A stretch of 64,000 nucleotides of DNA from Desulfovibrio aminophilus DSM 12254 (GTDB taxonomy: Bacteria; Desulfobacterota; Desulfovibrionia; Desulfovibrionales; Desulfovibrionaceae): NCBI RefSeq assembly GCF_000422565.1, contig NZ_AUMA01000008.1:62001-126000 (forward strand), given 5' to 3'. Below are positions 37,083-46,239 of this stretch, piece by piece. Made by a program: the position numbers and the translations under genes. The notes below the pieces were generated by a model, which was not told where the DNA came from, searched no databases, and saw only the letters and a list, made by a program, of their open reading frames with translations. Position 1 is the stretch's first letter. Every line of letters starts with the position of its first letter.

Positions 37083-37114
37083 GGAATCGACGCGAAATTA
37101 CAAAAAAACGTGAT

Positions 37115-38518
37115 TCAGGACGAGGATCGGGGAAGGAAGTCCGCGCAGGCGAACCCGCTCAGGTCGCAGGGCGCTGAAAGCACTCCGGCTTCGTGGGCCA
37201 TGTCGGCGAACGTCTTCATGCGGCCTTCGTCCGGCTCCAGATCGTCAAAACTGACGATCCGCTCGTCCAACACCTGTCGGGCGATGTCTGGATCAATGCC
37301 CGTGTGGTCGGACTGCACGGCCGCGCCGAAGCGGGCGTTCCGGCGGAGTCTGTTTCTGGCGGCGTAGAGGGCGCGCAGGTAATCCGCCACCACCTGCCCC
37401 TGCCGGGCGGCATAATCCCTCCGTACGACCAGGATGCAGCAGAGGTGGCCAGGGAGGATGTCGCGGGAATTCATGACCGTATCGCCGATTCCGTCCCGGA
37501 CGCATTTCGCGCTCCAAGGCTGGGCGCAGAAAAAGGAGCCGATTTCGTTCCGCTGCAGGGAATTGATGATCGAGGAGGGATTGACGACCAGACTGGGCAG
37601 GCCGGCAAGTTCCGGGTGCTCCCTCATGAAGCGGTGCAGCAGCACGCCGTGGGTGGAGAACGGGCTGGGCAGGCCGATGCGTTGCCGCCGCATCGTGTGC
37701 CTGGAGATGGAGATGGCGCTGCCGTCGTGGTGTCCGTCCATGACGTACAGCAACTGGGCGCCGGCCTCGCGCAGGCTCAGGGCCAGGGGGGCCATGATGA
37801 AGGCGGCGTCCAGACGGCCGCGCGCCAGGTCCGCCGCCAGGGCGGCCCAGGAGAGGTAGCGGCGCGAGAGCAGAGGCAGGCTGCGGCCCTGATTGAGATG
37901 GTCGGCGCACATGGCCAAGAGGTGGTCGGACACCGGCATGTAGCCCACGCGGAAGAGCGTCTCGCAACGGAATGCGGCCATGCGTTCCTGGAGCAGGGGA
38001 CGGGCATTGAACAGGCGCTTCTTGACGGTGCCTTCCGGCAGGGAGCAGGCTCTGGCCACTTCAGGGACGGACCAGCCCCGCCGGTAATGCAGTCGGCAGA
38101 CGTCCCGCAGGTGCCCGGGCAGGTCTTCCAGCGTGGCGTCGAAGGCCGACAGCATTTCGGCGGAGCAGAGGGCCTCTTCCGGCGTCCTGGCGCCGGGAGT
38201 CGGAAGCAGGTCGCGGACGTCGTCCTGGTCCAGGGAGACGGTTCGGGGTTGGGCGTCCGCCATGCGCAGGCATTGAGAGCGGACGATGGCCGCCAGCCAG
38301 GAGGGAAACGCCTCGTTGACGCGCAGCTGGCCGAGCTTGCGGAAGGCGGTGAGAAAGGCCTCCTGCACCGCGTCCTCCGCCTGCAGGCCGGCGGGCAGCC
38401 AACGCCGCGCCAGGCGCATGGTCCAGGGGTAGAACCGGTCGATGATGCACCGCCAAGCGATTGCATCGCCCTGCGAGGCCCTGCTCACGAGAGGCGTCAG
38501 AGGAGCCGAAGGGGACAT
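37115..38518 (-). CDS. ECF-type sigma factor fused to an NrtA-like ligand-binding domain
   Basis: A 467-residue fusion. Residues 20-87 are sigma region 2 (AWRCIIDRFYPWTMRLARRWL..AEDAVQEAFLTAFRKL) and 131-178 are region 4 (LEDLPGHLRDVCRLHYRRGWSVPEVARACSLPEGTVKKRL). Residues about 189-455 match the periplasmic-type nitrate/bicarbonate/sulfonate binding fold: LFRVGYMPVSDHL, GRLDAAFIMAPLAL, GLPSPFSTHGVLL, ..FFCAQPWSAKCVRDGIGDTVMNSRDILPGH. The last block is the NrtA/CmpA/NasS signature. No signal peptide or membrane helix, so the binding domain acts in the cytoplasm. The start at 38518 follows GGAGGCGA. It is directly upstream of the molybdoenzyme genes and probably controls them in response to a small ligand. 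Confidence 0.88.
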   Translation of the reverse strand: MSPSAPLTPLVSRASQGDAIAWRCIIDRFYPWTMRLARRWLPAGLQAEDAVQEAFLTAFRKLGQLRVNEAFPSWLAAIVRSQCLRMADAQPRTVSLDQDDVRDLLPTPGARTPEEALCSAEMLSAFDATLEDLPGHLRDVCRLHYRRGWSVPEVARACSLPEGTVKKRLFNARPLLQERMAAFRCETLFRVGYMPVSDHLLAMCADHLNQGRSLPLLSRRYLSWAALAADLARGRLDAAFIMAPLALSLREAGAQLLYVMDGHHDGSAISISRHTMRRQRIGLPSPFSTHGVLLHRFMREHPELAGLPSLVVNPSSIINSLQRNEIGSFFCAQPWSAKCVRDGIGDTVMNSRDILPGHLCCILVVRRDYAARQGQVVADYLRALYAARNRLRRNARFGAAVQSDHTGIDPDIARQVLDERIVSFDDLEPDEGRMKTFADMAHEAGVLSAPCDLSGFACADFLPRSSS

Positions 38519-38892
38519 GGGAACTCGCCTCCGGTCGAAGAATGTTGCGGGCGGCCGAACGGCGCGACGGCTGGAATTCAGCGTGATTTCAGGCTGGACA
38601 CTCCGGGGCGGGACGCGTCGCGCGGGAAAATGATCCCGCCGGAAGTGTTTGCGTCCAGATATACTTCGCCGTGACGAATTCGTCCAGTCGGAGCCCTGCG
38701 GGATGTAAAGACGATGGAAAACGGCAATGGGGAAGGGGAGATCATGAGCCCCGCAACACAGGCTGCGCGACCTTTGAAACAGGTGCCGCATGAAAAAAAG
38801 GCACCGGCTTCAACGGAGCGGCCCCGTGTTCGGACCGCGCCGTATGAAAAAACAGGCGGTCAGGTTCTACACCTGACCGCCTGAAATTGTTG
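38519..38892. other. Intergenic region: upstream of the sigma fusion and tRNA-operon terminator
   Basis: 374 bp without a supported gene. The part near 38519-38700 is the leader of the sigma fusion and includes the inverted repeat GCGGG/CCCGC (around 38623-38640 on the + strand, GCGGGAAAATGATCCCGC). The right end holds the minus-strand terminator at 38847-38883 that originally served tRNA-Glu. Confidence 0.6.
38847..38883 (-). terminator. Original terminator of the tRNA-Gln/tRNA-Glu operon, displaced by the island
   Basis: On the minus strand CAGGCGGTCAGGT, loop GTAGA, ACCTGACCGCCTG (13-bp perfect stem, 38883-38853) is followed by six T (38852-38847). It lies 9 bp after the 3' end of the duplicated tRNA-Glu fragment, in the orientation of the tRNA operon whose body is now 10.5 kb away. 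Confidence 0.85.
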
Positions 38893-38939
38893 TGGCGTCC
38901 CCAAGGGGATTTGAACCCCTGTTATCGGCGTGAAAGGCC
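38893..38939 (-). repeat. Distal att repeat: 47-bp 3' part of tRNA-Glu
   Basis: Identical over 47 bp to 49341-49387, the 3' part of tRNA-Glu from the anticodon stem-loop through CCA. The 5' part of a tRNA is absent; beyond 38939 the sequence diverges (CCCCCTTTAAAC). This is the host end of the island left by site-specific integration. Confidence 0.93.
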
Positions 38940-39007
38940 CCCCTTTAAACGCAAAATCAGCTAGTTACGTCGCAAATTTTCCTCATTTGCGCATCCTGCG
39001 CACCCAA

Positions 39008-39029
39008 AACCGTTTCCGGAACCGTTTCC
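39008..39029. repeat. Arm-type direct repeats, left end of island
   Basis: Two copies of AACCGTTTCC (39008-39017 and 39020-39029), spaced 12 bp start to start. The same decamer with the same period occurs at the right end, as expected for integrase or excisionase arm sites. Confidence 0.7.
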
Positions 39030-39061
39030 GCGTTCTTCTGGTCAAGAAATTCGGCCTCGGA

Positions 39062-42000
39062 TCACGCTACGCCGTCAACTTGGCGAAGAGATTCATACAG
39101 TCGTCCCGGCCCAAGCAAGACATCCTTCAGGCCCGCCCTCACTTTCTCCGAGTTGATCGCCTGGGTGCTCATCGTCGTGTGGGCCTCAAGGGCATCCATG
39201 ATGGCGTTCAGAATTTCCCGGGCCAAGTCCGGCGAGTTTGCGAACTGCTCCTTCGTGTTGCTCATGGCCTGCTGAACAAGCAGGTCCGACTCAAGCAACT
39301 TCCCCTTGAGGACGTTGTTCACGTAGACGAGCTTGTCGTCGTCCGTGAGATCGCCTTCGAACAGGTCGTTCACCCTGGCAATGATGTCTGCCAGCAAGGC
39401 TTTTTCCTTCTCCTGCACCGAACCGTCGCCGGACTCCGTCATGGGTTTGATTTTTGGCGTCTCCCCTTCGTTCAAGGGCAGCGACACCTTGCCCTGGGAT
39501 TTGAGGCTGTGGTGCGTCAGCACCACCTTGCTCAAGTCCACGCCCTCCCGTTCTCTTCCAAATTCCAGCAGGGGCAGCAGGCGCTTGTAGAAGATGGCCC
39601 GCTTCTCCACATCGGTGTCGCCGTAGTCGAAGATTTGGGAGAGGAAGGCGTACATGCGCAGGTAGGTCATGAGGTCGCGCTTGAAGAGGGCAAGCGAGTT
39701 CATCGCATCCCGCGCCTCCCGTGCCGCCGTCTCGTCCTTGTCCGCCAGGGCGGCGGCCAGCGCTTCCTTGGCGGCCTTGAAGCGCCGGAGCAGACGGTCC
39801 GCCACCGGAGTGAGGGCCACGACAAGGTCGCTCTGTTTCGCTTTCGGGTTCAATACAACGGTAACGACGCGCTCCACTTCCGGCGTGTCGTAGTGGCCGG
39901 AGGCGTCGAGCTTGGCCCGCAGGTTGAGAACCAAGTTCGGGTCGGTGACGTCTTCCAGTTCCGCCGTCGTGTGGTAAATCTTGAAGGCCGCGAGGATTTC
40001 GGCCGGGTCGTTGCGGAAGTCCACGACGTAGACGTTGTCCTTGCCTGGGTACGCCCTGTTCAGGCGCGAGAGGGTCTGCACGGCATGAATGCTGGCGAGG
40101 CGCTTGTCCACATACATGCCGCACAGCAGGGGTTGGTCGAACCCCGTCTGGAACTTGTTGGCGGCGATCATGATGGAGAAATCATCAGTGGCGAAGGCGC
40201 GACGGATGTCCCTGCCCTTGAGGGCGGGGTTGAGCGTCTTGCTGTTCTCCGTGAACGGCTCCGGTCCGGATTCTTTGTCGTTCACCTCGCCGGAGAAGGC
40301 GACGAGCGAACCGAGCTTGTATGCTTGGCTTCGGATGTAGGCGTCCATCGCGAGCTTCCAGCGCACGGCCTCAAGGCGGCTGCCGACCACGACCATGGCC
40401 TTGCCTCGGCCTCTCAGGAGCGGTTGCACCATTTTGCGGAAGTGCTCCACCACCATCTGGACCTTCTCGGAGACATTGTACGGGTGCAGTTGAACCCAGC
40501 GCAGGATGCTTTTGAGCGCCTCGCTCCGCTCCACCTGAGTGTCGTCGTATTCCTTGCCCTCATAGGCGAGTCGAAAGGCGGTCTTGAAGGGCGTGTAGTT
40601 CTTGAGCACGTCGAGGATGAAGCCTTCCTCGATCGCTTGGCGCATGGAGTAGACGTGGAAGGGCTCGGGGAGGTTGTCCGGCCCGGCCGGTTGATCCGGG
40701 CGGGGCCGCTGGCCGAAAAGCTCAAGGGTCTTGTGCTTGGGGGTGGCGGTGAAGGCCACGTAGGTGATGCCTTTCTTCGCGGCGCGCGCCGCCATTTCCG
40801 CCGCGAGCACGTCCTCGGTCGAAACCTCGCCGCCGTCCTCCAGGTCTTTCAACTCGTCGGCGTTGAGCACGGCCTTGAGCTTGGCGGCGGCCTCACCGGT
40901 CTGTGAGGAATGGGCCTCGTCCGCGATGACGGCGAAACGCTTGCCCTCGGTGGCGGCCAGCTTCTGCACCATTTCCAGGGCGAAGGGGAAGGTCTGGATG
41001 GTGCAGACAACGATCTTCTTGTTGCCCGACAATGCGGCGGTCAGGGCTTTGCTCTTGCTGCTCCCCTCGTTGGTGATGGACGCGACCACGCCCATGGTGC
41101 GCTCGAAGCTGAAAATGGCTTCCCTCAGTTGCTCGTCCAGCACGGTGCGGTCAGAGACGACAAGAACGGAGTCAAAGAGATTCTTGTCCGAGGAACTGTG
41201 CAGATCAGACAGGAAATGGGCGGTCCAGGCGATGGAGTAAGTCTTGCCGGAGCCTGCGGAATGCTGGATGAGATACTTGCCGTTGCCGTCCTCCCCATCC
41301 TTGAGGATTGCGGCTTGCAGCTTCCGCGTGGCGTCCAGCTGATGGTAGCGGGGGAAGATGTGGGCCTTGATCTGCTTCTTGCCGTCCCGCTCGGCCACGA
41401 GGTAGCGCCCGAGAATCTCCAGCCAACTTTCGCGCTGCCAGACTTCTTCCCAGAGGTAGGCCGTGGGATGCCCCTTGGGATTGGGCGGGTTTCCCGCGCC
41501 GCCGTCGTGCCCCTTGTTGAAGGGCAGGAAGCGCGTCTTGGCCCCTTTGAGCCTGGTGGTCATGTATACTTCGCTGTTGCTCACGGCGAAATGCACCAGC
41601 GCCCCGCTGGGGAACCCGAGGAGCGGCTCCGCTGGTTTGCCCTTGGGCTGGGGGTCGCGATCAAAGCGGTACTGGTCCACGGCGTCCTGCACGGACTGCG
41701 TGAAATCGCTCTTGAGTTCCGCCGTGGCGACGGGAATGCCGTTCAGGAACAGAACCAGATCGATGGAGTTTTCGTTTTGCAGGGAGTAGTGAACCTGACG
41801 CACCACGCGGAGCCGGTTGGCGGCATAGCGGGCGATGGTGTCGGGGTTCATGGACATGGCCGGTTTGAACTGCGCCAGCGGGAGCGCCTGCTTGAGCCCC
41901 ACCATGTCCACGCCGTGGCGCAGGGTCTCCAGGGCGCCGCGCTGGGCCAGGATTTGCCGGACCCGCTGGGCCAGGGCGACGCCCGTGTCGGCCCCCTTGT

Positions 42001-42184
42001 CCTTGGCGAGGGCTTCCCAGGCCTTTGGCTGCGTCTCCCGCACCCAGGCGATGAGGTCCGCCGGATACAGGGCAAGCGCCCGGTCGTATCCCTTGGCGTC
42101 GTCCTCGGCATAGAGCCAGCCGTTCGCGGCCAGATGCCCGCAGATTTCCGTTTCGAGGTGGGTTTCCTTGTGGAGATCGCCCAT
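39062..42184 (-). CDS. hsdR: Type I restriction enzyme, R subunit
   Basis: A 1040-residue motor-nuclease. The PD-(D/E)xK nuclease is at residues 130-160 (SIDLVLFLNGIPVATAELK; Asp142, Glu156, Lys158). The SF2 translocase has Walker A HSAGSGKTYSIAW (Lys314) and DEAH (422-425), and motifs such as TATPKHKTL follow. With HsdM and HsdS it would cut unmodified foreign DNA. The stop is near the left end of the island. It starts 4 bp after the nuclease-like gene, so the four hsd-region genes form one operon. Confidence 0.95.
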   Translation of the reverse strand: MGDLHKETHLETEICGHLAANGWLYAEDDAKGYDRALALYPADLIAWVRETQPKAWEALAKDKGADTGVALAQRVRQILAQRGALETLRHGVDMVGLKQALPLAQFKPAMSMNPDTIARYAANRLRVVRQVHYSLQNENSIDLVLFLNGIPVATAELKSDFTQSVQDAVDQYRFDRDPQPKGKPAEPLLGFPSGALVHFAVSNSEVYMTTRLKGAKTRFLPFNKGHDGGAGNPPNPKGHPTAYLWEEVWQRESWLEILGRYLVAERDGKKQIKAHIFPRYHQLDATRKLQAAILKDGEDGNGKYLIQHSAGSGKTYSIAWTAHFLSDLHSSSDKNLFDSVLVVSDRTVLDEQLREAIFSFERTMGVVASITNEGSSKSKALTAALSGNKKIVVCTIQTFPFALEMVQKLAATEGKRFAVIADEAHSSQTGEAAAKLKAVLNADELKDLEDGGEVSTEDVLAAEMAARAAKKGITYVAFTATPKHKTLELFGQRPRPDQPAGPDNLPEPFHVYSMRQAIEEGFILDVLKNYTPFKTAFRLAYEGKEYDDTQVERSEALKSILRWVQLHPYNVSEKVQMVVEHFRKMVQPLLRGRGKAMVVVGSRLEAVRWKLAMDAYIRSQAYKLGSLVAFSGEVNDKESGPEPFTENSKTLNPALKGRDIRRAFATDDFSIMIAANKFQTGFDQPLLCGMYVDKRLASIHAVQTLSRLNRAYPGKDNVYVVDFRNDPAEILAAFKIYHTTAELEDVTDPNLVLNLRAKLDASGHYDTPEVERVVTVVLNPKAKQSDLVVALTPVADRLLRRFKAAKEALAAALADKDETAAREARDAMNSLALFKRDLMTYLRMYAFLSQIFDYGDTDVEKRAIFYKRLLPLLEFGREREGVDLSKVVLTHHSLKSQGKVSLPLNEGETPKIKPMTESGDGSVQEKEKALLADIIARVNDLFEGDLTDDDKLVYVNNVLKGKLLESDLLVQQAMSNTKEQFANSPDLAREILNAIMDALEAHTTMSTQAINSEKVRAGLKDVLLGPGRLYESLRQVDGVA

Positions 42185-42188
42185 TGGC

Positions 42189-43100
42189 TTAGTTCTCCTG
42201 GTAGCTCAGCTCAAAGAACCGTTGCGCCCTCATGATGTCGTCGCGGTTGCGGATGGTCACTTCGAGGTCGCCCGTGCCGAGGTGCCCGATGTTGCGCAGG
42301 TCGCGCGTGAAACCCTCGATGAGGTTTTCAGGAGTCGGCGGGCATTTGACGTACACCAGCAGACGCTGCTCCTTCACGCGGGCTTCCACGCAGGCGAAAT
42401 TCTTGATCCGCATGAAGGCGATGTAGCACTTGACCACTTTCTTTTCCACATCATCGCCAAGGGCGAGCAACGTGTCCTCCAGGGCCTGGTAAAGCTCTTT
42501 GAGGCCGTCGGGCGCGCCGCCGAGATGTTCGGAAACGCTCTTGTAGTGCTTTGGGGAAGACTCCTTGCCTTTTCGCTCGTGAACCTCCGGCTCGGTGCTG
42601 ACGGCCTTCGTCCGTTCAAGGATGAGAAAGCCCTCCGGAAAATGGCGATAGCGGATCAGTTCGATGTTGCGGTTCATCTGCCGCACGGCGTGTTCGTCAT
42701 ACCTCGTGAAGTCTCCGGCGATGCACAGCAGTCTCGGGCCTGACCACTCGATCTCAGCGGCGGCCTTCTTGCCCAGCCTGTCGAGCACGAGCAGCTTGAA
42801 TTCGGCCTTATGATCCAACAGCCAGTCGAGATAGAACAGACCTTGGGTGACGACGTTCTCGTTGCTGGTCCGTTTGTACTCGATGATGACCGGGCATCCG
42901 TTCTCGTCGATGCCGAGCGTGTCGATGCGTCCCCGGTGCTGTGCGCCGGTGGAGTGCTCGGACGCCAGGAAGCGGACGCCGAGCAGGGTCTCAAGGTTCC
43001 GTTCCATGAGGGTCTGAAGGGTGCGCTCCAGGGCCATGGACTGTCCCTTGAGTTCGGCGACGCCGTTGGGGCCAGTGCGGAACAGCTTGATGTCGCTCAT
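42189..43100 (-). CDS. NucS/DUF91-like PD-(D/E)xK nuclease with DUF5655-type C-terminus
   Basis: A 303-residue protein. Residues 45-80 hold a PD-(D/E)xK nuclease core: RIDTLGIDENGCPVIIEYKR with Asp60, Glu74 and Lys76. The C-terminal 110 residues (LKELYQALEDTLLALGDDVEKKVVKCYIAFMRIKNFACVEARVKEQRLLVYVKC) resemble DUF5655, a domain often found in restriction and transposon-linked proteins. Position between hsdS and hsdR with 4-bp overlaps makes it a standard member of this restriction operon. It may be an accessory nuclease; what it cuts is unknown. Confidence 0.8.
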   Translation of the reverse strand: MSDIKLFRTGPNGVAELKGQSMALERTLQTLMERNLETLLGVRFLASEHSTGAQHRGRIDTLGIDENGCPVIIEYKRTSNENVVTQGLFYLDWLLDHKAEFKLLVLDRLGKKAAAEIEWSGPRLLCIAGDFTRYDEHAVRQMNRNIELIRYRHFPEGFLILERTKAVSTEPEVHERKGKESSPKHYKSVSEHLGGAPDGLKELYQALEDTLLALGDDVEKKVVKCYIAFMRIKNFACVEARVKEQRLLVYVKCPPTPENLIEGFTRDLRNIGHLGTGDLEVTIRNRDDIMRAQRFFELSYQEN

Positions 43101-44407
43101 GCGGCCTCCTTGTCTACCAGCCCGCGCACGTCGATTTTGCCGGTGACGGCGGCGGAGATGAGCGCGGCGCGGCGTTCCTTGAGCAGTTCAATGGCGCGGG
43201 TTGCCTCTTGGGTAAGGGTTTCGCCTCTGGCGATCTCACTCCCCAAGTATGTGAGGATGATCTCTTGTTCCTCTGAAGGCGGAACTGAAATAGAAAGCTC
43301 CATGATGTTGCTTGAAGAAATTGACGCGAGGTTCGTGCTTTGCTTGGAACGGCTCATGAAATAAAACTGTGCGGCGCTTGAGCTGGTAAATGCGTTGAGC
43401 CACTGCGCAGAGACGCCTCGCGGGCGAACTGCAAACACATGGTTTTGATGAATGCAGGGGACAATCTCGCCGCTCCAAATATGCCCTCGCCCAAGTTTGT
43501 CATAATCCCCGCCCTCGTTCATGAGCACATCTCCTGGCTGGAGCAAGTAGCGAGGGAGGTCCGCTTGCGGGATCGAGAGCGTCGCCATTTCTTCCAAGTC
43601 CAAATGGCCGTCTTGCACGTTGGCCACGCGAAGATAAGGCACTTCGATTGTGGTCTGCCCCGCGTAATCTTTCCCCTTGGCGATGCCTGTTTGTACCGTT
43701 GCCATGAACTTGAGCCGCTTCACCTCCCAATGCTCCGGCACCTCGCCGAGCCACTCAATGCCGGAGTCCTTCATGGGCGCGTCGGGGTTCAAACCCTTGG
43801 TGACGGCGTGGGAGATGATGGCTTGGCGCTTTTCCGCCAGCAGGGCGATGAGCCGCTCCTGCTCGGCCACGAGGGCGTCGATCTTGGCGGTCTCGCGGTC
43901 GAGAAAGGCGGCGATGGCCTGCTGTTCAGCCTCGGATGGGATGGCAAGAGTGATGTTGCGCATCTCCGAATAGTTCGTGCTCCAGAGGTCGGCAACGATA
44001 CCCTTTCCAAAGCGGTAGTATTCCTCTTGAAAGGGAATGCTTCTTAATAGCTGGTGGGTGAACGCGGCATTTATTGTACGAGGTTCAAGGACTGTGCAAA
44101 TCAACGAGACGGAACCATCAATTGATGCAAGCCCAGAAGAACCTTTCCTGTCAGAGCGGCTATTGATGACGAAATCACCTGCACAGACTCTTTTCCTGTT
44201 GTCACCGTCATCCGTCTTGGCGGCTGTCTCCAACTGCGGAACAACGCCATTCTTGGTCACGGAAAGCGGGGCATAGTCCTTGTCGCTGACCTTCTCGCGT
44301 CTTTCCGAGAAGAAGTAGCCAAGGCGTTTCAAGTCCCAATGCTCCGGCACTTCCCCTAGCCACTCCACGCCGGAGTCCTTGTACTTTTCGTAGCGTGGGA
44401 AGCTCAT
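43097..44407 (-). CDS. hsdS: Type I restriction-modification specificity subunit
   Basis: A 436-residue specificity subunit with two target-recognition domains, each introduced by a near-identical stretch: [17 protein letters not shown] (residues 13-29) and [17 protein letters not shown] (216-232). Each domain ends in a helical linker rich in Glu, Leu and Arg ([79 protein letters not shown]). The two halves recognise the two parts of a bipartite DNA site. The start overlaps hsdM by 4 bp and the stop overlaps the nuclease gene by 4 bp. Confidence 0.94.
   Translation of the reverse strand: MSFPRYEKYKDSGVEWLGEVPEHWDLKRLGYFFSERREKVSDKDYAPLSVTKNGVVPQLETAAKTDDGDNRKRVCAGDFVINSRSDRKGSSGLASIDGSVSLICTVLEPRTINAAFTHQLLRSIPFQEEYYRFGKGIVADLWSTNYSEMRNITLAIPSEAEQQAIAAFLDRETAKIDALVAEQERLIALLAEKRQAIISHAVTKGLNPDAPMKDSGIEWLGEVPEHWEVKRLKFMATVQTGIAKGKDYAGQTTIEVPYLRVANVQDGHLDLEEMATLSIPQADLPRYLLQPGDVLMNEGGDYDKLGRGHIWSGEIVPCIHQNHVFAVRPRGVSAQWLNAFTSSSAAQFYFMSRSKQSTNLASISSSNIMELSISVPPSEEQEIILTYLGSEIARGETLTQEATRAIELLKERRAALISAAVTGKIDVRGLVDKEAA
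43725..43771. repeat. Imperfect 47-bp direct repeat within hsdS, copy 1
   Basis: Copy in the second target-recognition domain; it matches 44334-44380 at 42 of 47 positions by eye. Such repeats let recognition domains be exchanged by recombination. Confidence 0.75.
44334..44380. repeat. Imperfect 47-bp direct repeat within hsdS, copy 2
   Basis: Copy in the first target-recognition domain, encoding the WLGEVPEHW block; the counterpart is at 43725-43771. Confidence 0.75.
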
Positions 44408-46239
44408 GCGCGCAGCCCCTTGAGCATGGCGACGATGCGCTCGGACGTGGCCGCGAGGTCCGCGTCGATCTCCGCCAGCGGGCGCGGCGGCTCGAACACG
44501 TAAAAGTGCCGGTTGAAGGGAATCTCGTACCCGACCTTGGTCTTGCCCTGGTCGATCCAGGCGTCCGGCGCGTGGGGCAGCACCTCGCGCTTGAAGTAGG
44601 CCTCGACGTCCTCGGCCAGGGGCACGTTTTCGGTGTCGCGCAGGCTGCTGTCCGGCTGCGGCTTGCCCTTCTGCTTGCCCTTCTGCCCCAGCACGACTTT
44701 TCCGGCCTCGTCGCGCAGGGGGCGCTCCACGGTGATGGTGCGGTAGCCGAAGTCCTGGGTCTTGAAGATGCGCGAAAGGGGCGCGGCCTTCACCTTGCCG
44801 CCCGTCGGGGCCTCGGGGGCCGCGTCGCCCGGCAGGAGGATCTGGCGGGCCGTCTCCTTGCCGTTTTCGTCGAGCACCGTGGCGAGCCTGGCCTCGGTGA
44901 AGTCTCTGTACAGGGCCGTGATGTCCGCGATGTGCTGGTCGGAAAGCTCGTTGCGTTTGCTGCCCAGGCTCTTGCGCATCTTCTGCCAGAAGGAGCCGGC
45001 GTCGATGAGCTGGACCTTGCCCTTGCGCGCGGCGTCCTTGCGGTTGGAGAGAATCCAGACGTAGGTGGAGATGCCCGTGTTGTAGAACATGTCCGTGGGC
45101 AGAGCGATGATGGCTTCGAGCAGGTCGTTCTCCAGCACGTAGCGCCGGATTTCGCTTTCCCCGCTGCCCGCGCCGCCGGTGAACAGGGGTGAGCCGTTGA
45201 GCACGATGCCGAAGCGGCAGCCGCCCTGGTCCGCGTGGCGCATCTTGCTGATGAGGTGCAGCAGGAAGAGCAGGGAGCCGTCGGACACGCGGGGCAGGCC
45301 GGGGCCGAAGCGTCCGTTGTAGCCCTCCTGTTCGTGCTCCTTGCGCACTTCGCGTTCGATCTTCTTCCACTCCACGCCGAAGGGCGGGTTGGAGAGCATG
45401 TAGTCGAAGGTCTTGGCCGGGTGCCCGTCGTCGGAGAGGGTGTTGCCGGGCACGATGTTGGCGATGTCCTGGCCCTTGATGAGCATGTCCGCCTTGCAGA
45501 TGGCGTAGGACTCGTCGTTGAGCTCCTGGCCGAACATGGTGAGCCGGGCTCTGGGATTGCGCGCCTCCAGGTACTCCCCGGCCACGGAGAGCATGCCGCC
45601 CGTGCCCGCCGTGGGGTCGTAGATGGTGCGCACGGCGCTGGTGTTGGTGAGTTCCTCCTCGTCCTCCGCGAACAGCAGGGAAACCATGAGGCGGATGACC
45701 TCGCGCGGGGTGAAGTGCTCTCCGGCGGTTTCGTTGGAGGCTTCCGCGAACTTGCGGATGAGTTCCTCGAAGATCAGGCCCATCTGGGCGTTGGAAACCT
45801 CGTCCGGGTGCAGGTCGATCTGCGCGAAGCGTTCGGTGACGAGGAAGAGCAGGTTGCACTTCGCCAGCCGGTCGATCTGGGAGAAGAAGTCGAAGCGCGT
45901 GAAGATGTCCTCGACCTCGGGCGAGAAGGACTGCACGTACTTGGCGAGGTTCTCGCGGATGTCGTCCGGCGCGCCCAGGAGCCTGGGCAGGTCCAATGGC
46001 GAGGTGTTGTAGAAGTGTTGGCCGGACTTGCGGAGCAGGTAGGGGGCCGGGTTCACCCTCGCCGCCTTCTTGGCCTTGTATTCCGCGAGGACGGCGGGCT
46101 TGGTCTTTTTGAGCACGCAGTCGAGGCGGCGGAGCACGGTGAAGGGCAGGATGACCTTGCCGTATTCTGATTGTTTATAGTCGCCGCGAAGAAGGTCGGC
46201 GACGGACCAGATGAAGGCGGAAAGGGCGGGTTGGTTCAT
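44404..46239 (-). CDS. hsdM: Type I restriction-modification DNA methyltransferase subunit
   Basis: A 611-residue N6-adenine methyltransferase. SAM motif I is DPTAGTGGM (208-216) and the catalytic NPPF is at 284-287. The N-terminal HsdM domain ([35 protein letters not shown]) and the C-terminal helical region are complete. The start at 46239 is the family start; the frame upstream is not HsdM-like. It is the first gene of the operon and overlaps hsdS by 4 bp, so modification is made before cutting. Confidence 0.95.
   Translation of the reverse strand: MNQPALSAFIWSVADLLRGDYKQSEYGKVILPFTVLRRLDCVLKKTKPAVLAEYKAKKAARVNPAPYLLRKSGQHFYNTSPLDLPRLLGAPDDIRENLAKYVQSFSPEVEDIFTRFDFFSQIDRLAKCNLLFLVTERFAQIDLHPDEVSNAQMGLIFEELIRKFAEASNETAGEHFTPREVIRLMVSLLFAEDEEELTNTSAVRTIYDPTAGTGGMLSVAGEYLEARNPRARLTMFGQELNDESYAICKADMLIKGQDIANIVPGNTLSDDGHPAKTFDYMLSNPPFGVEWKKIEREVRKEHEQEGYNGRFGPGLPRVSDGSLLFLLHLISKMRHADQGGCRFGIVLNGSPLFTGGAGSGESEIRRYVLENDLLEAIIALPTDMFYNTGISTYVWILSNRKDAARKGKVQLIDAGSFWQKMRKSLGSKRNELSDQHIADITALYRDFTEARLATVLDENGKETARQILLPGDAAPEAPTGGKVKAAPLSRIFKTQDFGYRTITVERPLRDEAGKVVLGQKGKQKGKPQPDSSLRDTENVPLAEDVEAYFKREVLPHAPDAWIDQGKTKVGYEIPFNRHFYVFEPPRPLAEIDADLAATSERIVAMLKGLRA

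Noticed and set aside
33628-37113. Open frame of 1161 codons on the plus strand opposite the molybdoenzyme operon
   Set aside because: It runs antisense across three recognised genes and has low-complexity composition; a shadow frame.
38893-38939. A second tRNA-Glu gene
   Set aside because: Only the 3' 47 bases are present; the D arm and the 5' acceptor strand are missing.
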